From contig NZ_FMTS01000002.1 in assembly GCF_900100255.1 (NCBI RefSeq), forward strand, positions 335,400 to 399,399: DNA of 64,000 nucleotides, read 5' to 3'. Below the pieces are notes generated by a model, which saw only the letters and a list, made by a program, of their open reading frames with translations, did not search any database and had not been told where the DNA came from. The position numbers were made by a program, and so were the translations under genes. This stretch comes from Asticcacaulis taihuensis. Its GTDB lineage: Bacteria > Pseudomonadota > Alphaproteobacteria > Caulobacterales > Caulobacteraceae. Positions 37,946 through 45,641 of this stretch are shown here, piece after piece. How positions within the stretch are numbered: position 1 is the first letter of the stretch; the number at the start of each line of letters is the position of its first letter.

Positions 37946-38692
37946 ATGGCCGACCTGACCGCCCTTGCGACCAATCCTGCCGCCTGGGCAGCCCTCCTGA
38001 CCCTGATCGTCATGGAGGTGGTGCTGGGGATCGACAACCTGATCTTCATCTCGATCCTGACCAACAAGCTGCCCGAATCGATGCGGGCAAGGGCGCGTGC
38101 TGTCGGCCTGTCCGGCGCCCTGCTGATGCGGATTGCCCTGCTCTTCACCCTGTCGCACCTGGCCGGCATGAAAGAGCCGGTGATCTGGCCGTTCGGCCAC
38201 GGCTTCTCGTGGCGTGACATCATCCTGCTCGGCGGCGGCCTGTTCCTGGTCTATAAGGCGACCAGCGAAATCAACCACTCGACCGAGCACAAGGATGAAG
38301 ACGGTGACAAAAAGCCGCAGGGCAAGAGCCTGGGCTTCGCTGCCGCCATCGCCCAGATCCTGATGCTCGATCTTGTCTTCTCCATTGATTCCATCCTGAC
38401 CGCTGTCGGGATGACCGATCACCTGCCGATCATGATCATCTCGGTCCTGGTCGCCGTCTTCCTGATGTTCGTGGCATCGGGCCCGATCTCGGCCTTTATC
38501 AACCGCCATCCGTCCATCGTCATGCTGGCGCTCGGCTTCCTGTTGATGATCGGCACGGTCCTGATTGCCGAGGGCTTCGGCTTCCATATCGAAAAAGGCT
38601 ACATTTACGCCGCCATGGCCTTCGCCGCATTTATCGAGGCCCTGCAGATGTTCGCGCGTGGCCGGGCCAAAAAGAGCGGCGATCACCACTAA
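37946..38692 (+). CDS. terC: TerC family integral membrane protein
   Basis: A 248-residue protein with seven or eight membrane segments. The opening [18 protein letters not shown] and the repeat [18 protein letters not shown] contain the acidic residues (GIDN, SIDS) characteristic of TerC/Alx. Family members export manganese or calcium, or load metal into exported proteins. No riboswitch-like leader was identified. Confidence 0.9.
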   Translation: MADLTALATNPAAWAALLTLIVMEVVLGIDNLIFISILTNKLPESMRARARAVGLSGALLMRIALLFTLSHLAGMKEPVIWPFGHGFSWRDIILLGGGLFLVYKATSEINHSTEHKDEDGDKKPQGKSLGFAAAIAQILMLDLVFSIDSILTAVGMTDHLPIMIISVLVAVFLMFVASGPISAFINRHPSIVMLALGFLLMIGTVLIAEGFGFHIEKGYIYAAMAFAAFIEALQMFARGRAKKSGDHH

Positions 38693-38766
38693 TTTTACTG
38701 CTCCGGTAGCTTTACGCGGGCGCTGAAATCGGCAAACAATCGGTCTGACGCGATTTTGGAGTCAGA

Positions 38767-40026
38767 ATGACCGAGCCTGCGCCCCGCGCCCTCTTGATGC
38801 GCCGTGATGTCCTGACAGGCATCGGCACTGGTTTGACTGGTGGCGCGCTGACCCTGTGGGCCGGCGCGACCCTGCTGCCAAAGGCGGCCGTTCACCTGCC
38901 GGACCGGTCATTGCCCCATGCCGAGCCGGTCGCCCCCCCACCGCCGCCGCCCCTGCTGAACTGGCCGTCGCTCGATGCCCTGGCCGGCAGCATGATCGAA
39001 CGTCATGTCACGCCGGGCCTGTCCCTGAGCGTTATGAAGGCCGGCGTGATGCTTTATTCCGCGGGCTTCGGCAATGCGCAATTTGCGCCGAAACATCCGG
39101 TCGACGCCGGGACGGGCTTCCGCATCGCCTCAATCAGCAAACAGTTCACCGCCGCCGCCATACTGTTGCTTATGGAGGAAGGCAAGCTCAGCCTCGGCGA
39201 TCCTTTGGCGCGCTTCCTGCCCGATTTCCCACGCGCCGATCTCATGACCCTGCGCGAACTGTTAAGCCATACCTCCGGCCTTGATGATTATCTCAGCGGG
39301 CGCCATGCCGAAATGCTGACGACAGCGCAAACGCACGACTATACTCAAACTGGCCTGCTGGAAGCCATCAAGGGCGCCGATCCCTTGTTCCGCTGCCCGC
39401 CAGGGATGAAATGGGTCTACAGCAATACCGGCTTTGCTCTGCTCGGTATTGTGGTCGAGCGCCTGAGCGGTCTGCCCCTGGCGGAGTTCTGCCGCCAGCG
39501 CCTCTTCGGCCCCGCCGGCATGACGCGCACTGCCATTGACCCGCTGAGTGTCGGCGATCCGGATATCTGCGAAGGTCACCGCGCCAATCGGTCCCTGCGT
39601 GATGGTTTCGGCCAGGTGTGGCCCGTTTCCGCCAGCTTCGCCGGCGGATCAGGCGGCCTGCGCTCGACGTCGGCCGATCTCTGCCGCTGGCATTCGGCCC
39701 TGATGACCGGCAAGATTCTGAAGACGGAAAGCCTGACGGAAATGCTGACTCCCGTGCGGCTGAAGGATGGCGCCTTCGCCCTGGACCGGGAAAGCACCCA
39801 TTCACCAGGCTACGGACTGGGGATGCGGCTGGGCCTTATCGACGGCCAGCCGTTTTTCACCCACAGCGGCCGCATCAATGGCTTCACCGGCCAGTTGCTG
39901 AGCCTGCCGGTCGAGCAACTGACTGTGGCGATGCTCTATAATTGCGATGGCGCCAATGATGGAAGCTTCTTCCCGTCACACTCTGCCCTGCGCGAGGAGG
40001 CGGTCAGGCTGGGGCGGATGGCCTAA
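38767..40026 (+). CDS. Exported serine hydrolase, beta-lactamase class C/penicillin-binding-like
   Basis: A 419-residue protein with a twin-arginine-like leader (MRRDVLTGIGTGLTGGALTL). The catalytic SxxK is SISK (in RIASISKQFTAAA), the YxN motif is YSNTG, and the third motif is HSG (THSGRING). This pattern is shared by class C-like D-Ala-D-Ala carboxypeptidases and esterases (EstB group); true antibiotic hydrolysis cannot be inferred. GGAG six bases before the ATG fits the start. Confidence 0.88.
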   Translation: MTEPAPRALLMRRDVLTGIGTGLTGGALTLWAGATLLPKAAVHLPDRSLPHAEPVAPPPPPPLLNWPSLDALAGSMIERHVTPGLSLSVMKAGVMLYSAGFGNAQFAPKHPVDAGTGFRIASISKQFTAAAILLLMEEGKLSLGDPLARFLPDFPRADLMTLRELLSHTSGLDDYLSGRHAEMLTTAQTHDYTQTGLLEAIKGADPLFRCPPGMKWVYSNTGFALLGIVVERLSGLPLAEFCRQRLFGPAGMTRTAIDPLSVGDPDICEGHRANRSLRDGFGQVWPVSASFAGGSGGLRSTSADLCRWHSALMTGKILKTESLTEMLTPVRLKDGAFALDRESTHSPGYGLGMRLGLIDGQPFFTHSGRINGFTGQLLSLPVEQLTVAMLYNCDGANDGSFFPSHSALREEAVRLGRMA

Positions 40027-40047
40027 GTTGTTTCAATCATCCACTGA

Positions 40048-40190
40048 CGATAGCGGTAGCGTGCGATTACCCTGAATATCTGTGTCATCTGTGGATCAAA
40101 AACGGACTTTCGAGCGAGTCTGGCCTCAGGCAGGAAGAGGTATCCACAGATGACACAGATATTCGTGGTCACTTCACGCTACCGCTATCG
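40048..40190. repeat. Long inverted repeat (49-base arms)
   Basis: Left arm 40048-40096 and right arm 40142-40190 pair over 49 positions except for an internal patch of about ten bases, leaving a 45-base loop. The outer 16 bases (CGATAGCGGTAGCGTG) and the inner 22 or so (starting GAATATCTGTGTCATCTG) match exactly. It is non-coding and lies between a serine hydrolase and a small minus-strand frame. The shape fits a miniature mobile element, a dispersed repeat or a long terminator-like RNA hairpin. Confidence 0.85.
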
Positions 40191-40197
40191 CCGGCGC

Positions 40198-40371
40198 TCA
40201 CTCCGGCAATTTTTGTAAGTGCTTTTCGTGCATCTCAGCGAGAAAAGCTTCGACATCAAACTCTGTCGAAGGGCCGCTTTCCTCCCCTTCAATCAGGGCG
40301 GCGCGCAAGGCTTCAAGCTTCGCTAACTGAACCGCATCCATTTGATTGTCTTCGGGAAAGTCTTCGGTCAC
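40198..40371 (-). CDS. ParD-like antitoxin C-terminal remnant or small protein (57 aa)
   Basis: Reading from GTG at 40371 (GAGG five bases upstream), the frame ends EKHLQKLPE. LAKLEALRAALIEGEESG and FDVEAFLAEMHEKH resemble the C-terminal toxin-binding part of ParD/CC2985-type antitoxins. The ribbon-helix-helix DNA-binding N-terminus is missing: the first ten residues (VTEDFPEDNQ) do not fit it. No ParE-type toxin gene is adjacent. It could be a decayed antitoxin or an orphan. It starts 31 bases after the priA stop. Confidence 0.5.
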   Translation of the reverse strand: MTEDFPEDNQMDAVQLAKLEALRAALIEGEESGPSTEFDVEAFLAEMHEKHLQKLPE

Positions 40372-40402
40372 GTTCACCTCAACAGATGAGGCGGGAACGT
40401 TA

Positions 40403-42625
40403 TCACAGAAAACTATACGGGTCGATATCGACCACCAGCCGGATGGCATTCGGCCGCTTGATCGCCGCCAGCCAATGGCTGACGAAAGCCTGCAAATCGC
40501 GGTTTCGGTCCGCCCGCACCAGGAACCGCTTGCGCCACTGCCCGCGCACCAGCGCCAGGGGTGCATCCGCCGGGCCATAGACATCGACGCCTTCGGTATT
40601 GGGAATGAACAGAGCCAGCTCGCGCGAGAATTTATTGAGCAGATTCTGGTCCTTCGCCGTCAGGATCAGCGCCGCCAGCCGGCCGTAGGGCGGAAATTTC
40701 GCCACTTCGCGTGACATAGATTCATAGGCGTAGAAGGCATCCCGATCCTGATGCTGAAGCGCCTGCATCACCGGATGCTCTGGCGCATAGGTTTGCAGCA
40801 CCGCCTTGCCGGGTTTCAGCTTGCGGCCCGCCCGGCCTGTAGCCTGGGCCAGTAGCTGGAAGGTGCGTTCGGCGGCGCGCAGGTCGCCGCCTTTCAGGCC
40901 CAGATCGGCATCGACAATCCCCACCAGGGTCAGGTTCGGGAAGTTGTGTCCCTTGGCCGCCGCCTGGGTAGCAATGACGATATCGACCTCATTATCCTCG
41001 ATCCGTTTGATCAGCGAGGCCGAAGAGGCCGCATCCGGCGTGGTATCCGAGGAAAAGACCTCGGCCCGCGCCTCCGGGAACCGGCTACGTACTTCCTCCA
41101 GAATGCGCTCCACCCCCGGCCCGACCGAGATGAGGCTATCCTGCGCCCCGCAATGCGGGCAGGTTTTGGGCTTACGCATCGAAAAGCCAGTCAGGTGGCA
41201 GACCAGCCGGCCTGAGGCGCGGTGTTCGACCAGCCAGGAATCGGTCTTGGGCGAGGTCATCTTCTCGCCGCACGCCTTGCACAACACCAGAGGCGCATAG
41301 CCGCGACGATTAAGGAACAGCAGGGTCTGCTCGCCCCGCTTCAGGGTGGCCAGAATGTCTCCGGCCAGCCTGTCGCTCAGCCAGCGCGTTTCGCCGTTCG
41401 GACCTTTTTCCGGCGGATGCGCCTTCATGTCGATCAGGGCGATATCCGGCAGGACCGCCGTGCCGTGGCGCTGCTCCAGCCTGATCCAGGCATAGCGCCC
41501 CTTTTCGGCATTGGTCAGGCTTTCCAGTGAGGGCGTGGCCGAGGCCAGAATGACCAGGGCGCCATCCAGCCGCGCGCGGAAAACCGCCAGGTCGCGGGCA
41601 TGATAACGCGCTCCCTCTTCCTGTTTGTAGGAACCGTCGTGTTCTTCATCGACCACGATCAGGCCCAGCCGCCGATAGGGCAGGAACAGGGCTGAACGCG
41701 CCCCGACCACCAACCGGACCTTGCCAGAGGCCACACCTTCCCAGATGCGTCGGCGATTACCATTGGAAATATTGGCGTGCCATTGCGCCACCTCGACACC
41801 AAAGCGCGCTTCCAGCCGGCCGAGTACCGCCTGGGTCAGGGCGATTTCCGGCAGAAGGATCAGGACCTGGGCTTCGGGATCAGCGCGCAGGACATCGGCG
41901 ACGCTTTCGAGATAGACCTCGGTCTTGCCCGAGCCCGTGACGCCATCGAGCAGGACCGGCGCGAAGGCGTGCTTGGCCTGCTCCATTTGCAGAAGCTGAT
42001 GCGCCGCCGCCTGTGAGTCATTCAGGCGGGCAGGCGCGAAATCCGGATCAGGCTGCGGATACACCTCTTCCCGCGCCAGGTCGACCTTTTGCAACACGCC
42101 TTCCTTTTCCAGCGCCGTGACCACGCCGGTCGAAACCCCCGCCGCCAGGGCCAGATCACCAAGTCCCATCGGCACCAGTGCCGTATCAAGCACCGCCTGC
42201 CGCGCCTTTGTCAGGCGGGCGGGCTGTTCCCCCGTCAGAACGTAGCCCTGCTTCGGCGCAGCGCGCGGGATCTTCAGCGCCCGGATACAGCCATTGAGAA
42301 AAACACCCGGCGGGGTCAGGGTCCAGCCGGCGGCCCACAGCCAGAAATTCAAGGAGGCTTCCGGCACGATCGGATCGTCCAGCCTGGCCACCACCGTCTT
42401 GACGCGTGACAGATCCTCATCCGGTTCCGGCGTCTCGAAGCCGATCACCAGGCCGCGCACCTTCGCATGACCCAGGGGCACAATGACATGTTCGCCAGCC
42501 TGCAAAACCATGCCCGCCGGCACGGCATAATCCAGCGCCTCGGCCATCGGCGCCAGCACGACGACCTTGGCGATTAAGGTTACTTTTTCTGTAGATTCAA
42601 ACAAATCGGAGGCGGCCAGACTCAT
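40403..42625 (-). CDS. priA: Primosomal replication restart helicase with altered zinc-binding region
   Basis: Reloads the replisome at stalled forks. It has 740 aa from the ATG at 42625 (MSLAASDLFESTEKV). Helicase motifs are intact: GVTGSGKTEVYLES, VVDEEHDGSYKQ, ILASATPSLES, FLNRRGYAPL, IATQAAAKGHNFPNLTLVG, QATGRAGR. The zinc region keeps CKAC and CPHC, but where PriA normally has CPxC it reads SPKT, and CHxC reads CHLT. So three of the eight conserved cysteines are replaced, all in the inner cluster. The ATPase part looks functional; loss of one metal site is inference. Confidence 0.94.
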   Translation of the reverse strand: MSLAASDLFESTEKVTLIAKVVVLAPMAEALDYAVPAGMVLQAGEHVIVPLGHAKVRGLVIGFETPEPDEDLSRVKTVVARLDDPIVPEASLNFWLWAAGWTLTPPGVFLNGCIRALKIPRAAPKQGYVLTGEQPARLTKARQAVLDTALVPMGLGDLALAAGVSTGVVTALEKEGVLQKVDLAREEVYPQPDPDFAPARLNDSQAAAHQLLQMEQAKHAFAPVLLDGVTGSGKTEVYLESVADVLRADPEAQVLILLPEIALTQAVLGRLEARFGVEVAQWHANISNGNRRRIWEGVASGKVRLVVGARSALFLPYRRLGLIVVDEEHDGSYKQEEGARYHARDLAVFRARLDGALVILASATPSLESLTNAEKGRYAWIRLEQRHGTAVLPDIALIDMKAHPPEKGPNGETRWLSDRLAGDILATLKRGEQTLLFLNRRGYAPLVLCKACGEKMTSPKTDSWLVEHRASGRLVCHLTGFSMRKPKTCPHCGAQDSLISVGPGVERILEEVRSRFPEARAEVFSSDTTPDAASSASLIKRIEDNEVDIVIATQAAAKGHNFPNLTLVGIVDADLGLKGGDLRAAERTFQLLAQATGRAGRKLKPGKAVLQTYAPEHPVMQALQHQDRDAFYAYESMSREVAKFPPYGRLAALILTAKDQNLLNKFSRELALFIPNTEGVDVYGPADAPLALVRGQWRKRFLVRADRNRDLQAFVSHWLAAIKRPNAIRLVVDIDPYSFL

Positions 42626-42717
42626 GGTTTTAGCGTCTAACACGAAATCCCCCGCTTTGTCATAGCCGGAAGCGGAAACCGCTTCACAGACGCTCAAAGC
42701 CACACTATGGTGAGGGC

Positions 42718-43401
42718 ATGAGCACCGAAGGCGGCATAACCTTTCCTGATCTCGATAGCTGGCAGGCCATGCGCCGCTACCTGATCGAACACGCCGATGA
42801 TATCCGGCGCGATACCGCCCTTCTGGAAACGCTGGGCCTGCAAAGCAAGACGAAACATCTGATCGATTTCGGCCCGGCCGCCCTGTCACGTCTGGAGGCC
42901 CGCGCGCTCAAGGATTTCGACGTTCGCCGCCAGCTTGAAATGACCGCCCGCGCCAATTTCGATGCCCAGAGCCAGACACACGGCCTGGTCCTGAGCCTGA
43001 TGGAAGCGCGAAATCATTCCGACCTGGCCCGTCGGCTGAATGAAGAGGTGCGCCATCGCTTCGGGCTGGTGGCCGCCACCATCGCCCTGGAAGATACCGG
43101 CGCCGTGCCGCTCGGCTGGAAGACGCTCGATTACGGCGGCGTTGACTACATCATCGGCGAAACGGGCTTAAGCCTGCTCGGGCCGGATGGGGTGTGCCGT
43201 GTGCTGTTTGACGACGACGTGAAACGCGTCAAGTCGGCCGCCGTGTTGCGCATCGCCCTGTGGCGCGAAGGCCGGCCGGGTCTCGTGGCATTCGGCTCCA
43301 ACGATTTTGACGGCTTTTCGCCGGACATGGGCGCCGAACTGGTGGCCTTTGTCGCCCGCGTGGTGGAACGCGTCGCCGACCGCTGGCCGGTACTCAGCTA
43401 G
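42718..43401 (+). CDS. DUF484 family GAF-like protein
   Basis: A 227-residue cytosolic protein. DLDSWQAMRRYLIEHADDI and DFGPAALSRLEARALKDF with a coiled-coil helix precede a degenerate GAF fold (residues about 95-225). DUF484 genes lie next to xerC in many proteobacteria, as here, but their role is not established. It diverges from priA. Confidence 0.9.
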   Translation: MSTEGGITFPDLDSWQAMRRYLIEHADDIRRDTALLETLGLQSKTKHLIDFGPAALSRLEARALKDFDVRRQLEMTARANFDAQSQTHGLVLSLMEARNHSDLARRLNEEVRHRFGLVAATIALEDTGAVPLGWKTLDYGGVDYIIGETGLSLLGPDGVCRVLFDDDVKRVKSAAVLRIALWREGRPGLVAFGSNDFDGFSPDMGAELVAFVARVVERVADRWPVLS

Positions 43402-43505
43402 GTTTTACCGTAATTTTTTCCAACCCGATCAACCGGGTAAAGGATTCCTTACGGTTTGACCTTAAAATTGTCCACATGCCTTCCTATATTCAAAATTCAA
43501 GGATG

Positions 43506-43628
43506 CTCCCCTGCGTCTATGAGGCTTCCTTCCCCGACGCCCCCCTGAGGTTCGGCCAGGAGAAAGCCCTCTCACCACTCCTCACCATCCGTAAGGACGG
43601 GGAGGGAAGCCGCCCCGGCGCAGGGGAG
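43506..43628. repeat. Palindromic element in the xerC leader
   Basis: Outer arms CTCCCCTGCG (43506-43515) and CGCAGGGGAG (43619-43628) and inner arms GGCTTCCTTCCCC (43523-43535) and GGGGAGGGAAGCC (43599-43611) are perfect inverted repeats. The outer right arm contains the GGGGAG ribosome binding site of xerC (TTG start at 43637). The element resembles other GC-rich intergenic palindromes of this genome style. Confidence 0.75.
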
Positions 43629-43636
43629 TATTTCCT

Positions 43637-44551
43637 TTGACCCTTTTCGACGCCCAGATCGCCTGGGTGAACTGGCTGAAAGACCAGAAGCGTTGTTCAG
43701 CCCATACGCTGGAAGCCTATGCCCACGCCCTGCGTGGTTATCTCGATCACCTCGGCCAGTCCCTGCGCACCGATCTGACCCTGGACGATGTGGTGGCGGT
43801 ATCTTCCGGCGATATCCGGAGCTGGATGGCGCATCTGCGCAACAAGAACAAGCCCCTGTCGGCGCGATCCCTGGCCCAGCACCTTTCGGCCATCAAATCG
43901 TTTCACAGTTTCCTCGACCTGCATTTCGACCGGCCCAATGCCCAGGTGGCGCTGATGCGCGGCCCCCGCCTGAAAACCACCCTGCCACGGCCACTCAACA
44001 TCGATCAGATGCAGGGTCTGCTCAACGAAACCCAAATGAATTCCGATCGGGATGATTGGGAAAATGCCCGTGACGAAGCCGTCTGTATGCTGCTCTATGG
44101 CCTTGGCCTGCGAATTTCCGAAGCCTTGTCACTCAAGGTGAAAGATGCGCCGCTTGGCGACAGCTTGCGCATCATCGGCAAGGGCAACAAGATGCGTGTC
44201 CTGCCGGTCATCACGGCGGTGCGCGAGGCGGTGGAAACCTATCGCCGTCAGCAACCTTTCGTCCTCCAACCGGAGGACAGGCTTTTTCGCGCCAAACGCG
44301 GCGGCGAGCTTTCCCCGCGCCATGTCCAGGCCAGCATCCAGCACCTGCGCTCGCGCCTGGGCCTTTCTGACCGCGCCACGCCGCACGCCCTGCGCCACTC
44401 GTTCGCCACCCACCTGCTCGGTTCCGGCGCCGACCTGCGCTCGATCCAGGAACTGCTCGGCCATGTGTCGCTGTCCACCACGCAGAAATATACCCAGGTC
44501 GACACCGAACACCTGCTCGCCGCCTATGCCGCCGCGCATCCCAAGGGGTGA
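43637..44551 (+). CDS. xerC: Tyrosine recombinase XerC
   Basis: Resolves chromosome dimers at dif with XerD. It has 304 aa from a TTG start at 43637 (MTLFDAQIAWVNWLKDQK), chosen because GGGGAG lies about eight bases upstream. The catalytic residues are present: the first Arg in LYGLGLRISEALSL, Lys in GKGNKMRVLPV, HALRHSFATHLL, GHVSLSTTQKYTQV with the nucleophile Tyr. Co-directional with DUF484. Confidence 0.94.
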   Translation: MTLFDAQIAWVNWLKDQKRCSAHTLEAYAHALRGYLDHLGQSLRTDLTLDDVVAVSSGDIRSWMAHLRNKNKPLSARSLAQHLSAIKSFHSFLDLHFDRPNAQVALMRGPRLKTTLPRPLNIDQMQGLLNETQMNSDRDDWENARDEAVCMLLYGLGLRISEALSLKVKDAPLGDSLRIIGKGNKMRVLPVITAVREAVETYRRQQPFVLQPEDRLFRAKRGGELSPRHVQASIQHLRSRLGLSDRATPHALRHSFATHLLGSGADLRSIQELLGHVSLSTTQKYTQVDTEHLLAAYAAAHPKG

Positions 44552-44627
44552 GGCTGCCGAAAGGCTGATCTTGCGTGAACGCTAACATGGGGCTAAGCTC
44601 CCGAAAAACCGGGGTTTTTACGCAATC

Positions 44628-45641
44628 ATGTCAACCATCTACGATGTCGCCGAACTGGCCGGTGTTTCGGCGAAGACCGTGTCGCGCGTGGTCAATGAAG
44701 ACAAGGCCGTCAAGGCCAGCACGCGTGAAAAGGTGCTGGCCGCGATGGCGCAGCTCGAATACCGCCCCAATGCCCAGGCGCGCAGCCTTCGCATGGGCAG
44801 CAAGACCTCCATCGGCCTGTTGCTGGAAGACCCGACCAGCGGCTACCAGGGTCGTTTTCACCAGGCCATGCTGGCCGCCTGCATGGAATCGCGCAAATAC
44901 CTGGCCGTTGAGCTGTACGAGCAGGGAATGCCTGACTGGCAAGGTTATCTTGATCGCTTCATCACCGATGCGCACATCAGAGACATGGTCCTGCTGCCGA
45001 CCCTGTGCGATTTCGGTCCGCTCAAAAGCTTCCTGAAAAGCCGAAACATAAACTGCGTCCTGATATCGCCGTCAACCCCGGACAGCCATTACGCCTCTGT
45101 CGCCATGGATGACCGGCTGGCGGCGCGCGATGTCGTCGAATACCTGTTCAGCCTGGGCCACACGAAGATTGCACATATCGGCGGACATCCGGATCACGCG
45201 GCCACAATCCTGCGCCGCAATGGCTTTTACGAAGCTTTCGACGCCGCAGGTATTCCGCGGCCACCGGCGGCCTATATGGAATCGGGGTATTTTTCGTTCA
45301 AGTCCGGCTTCGAGGCCGCCGAACGCCTGCTGGCCCTGCCCGACCGCCCGACCGCCATATTCGCCTGCAATGATGAAATGGCGGCCGCCACCTGCTCGGT
45401 GGCGCACAAGGCCGGCCTGCGTATCCCCGATGATCTGGCCGTGGTCGGTTTCGATGATGCGCCGATCTCCTCGGCGGTCTGGCCCGCCCTGACGACCGTG
45501 CGCCAGCCCTATCTCGAAATGGCCCGCCGCTGCATCCAGATTCTCGACGATTCCCCGGATAAGGTCATAGCCAGTGATCGCCAGATCCGCCATATCATTC
45601 TGCACGAACTGATCGTGCGTGAAACCACGATCACATCTTGA
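44628..45641 (+). CDS. LacI family transcriptional regulator
   Basis: A 337-residue sugar-responsive repressor. The N-terminal HTH is IYDVAELAGVSAKTVSRVVN with hinge helix YRPNAQARSLRMG; the periplasmic-binding-like effector domain follows (SIGLLLEDPTSGYQGRFHQA, IFACNDEMAAATCSVAHKAG, DLAVVGFDDAPIS). Its 3' end overlaps the convergent halogenase gene by 11 bases. The neighbouring halogenase may be a target; the effector is unknown. It is the only LacI protein in the window, so it is also a candidate for the operators at 26.2-26.6 and 51.5-53.1 kb. Confidence 0.93.
   Translation: MSTIYDVAELAGVSAKTVSRVVNEDKAVKASTREKVLAAMAQLEYRPNAQARSLRMGSKTSIGLLLEDPTSGYQGRFHQAMLAACMESRKYLAVELYEQGMPDWQGYLDRFITDAHIRDMVLLPTLCDFGPLKSFLKSRNINCVLISPSTPDSHYASVAMDDRLAARDVVEYLFSLGHTKIAHIGGHPDHAATILRRNGFYEAFDAAGIPRPPAAYMESGYFSFKSGFEAAERLLALPDRPTAIFACNDEMAAATCSVAHKAGLRIPDDLAVVGFDDAPISSAVWPALTTVRQPYLEMARRCIQILDDSPDKVIASDRQIRHIILHELIVRETTITS

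Noticed and set aside
38767-40026. Serine hydrolase as a true AmpC beta-lactamase
   Set aside because: SxxK and YxN are shared by many esterases and peptidases; the KTG box is replaced by HSG and there is no ampR nearby.
43506-43628. CRISPR-like repeat near xerC
   Set aside because: There are only inverted arms, no regularly spaced direct repeats or spacers.
43697-44588. Several minus-strand frames opposite xerC
   Set aside because: Antisense shadows; xerC has all catalytic residues on the plus strand.
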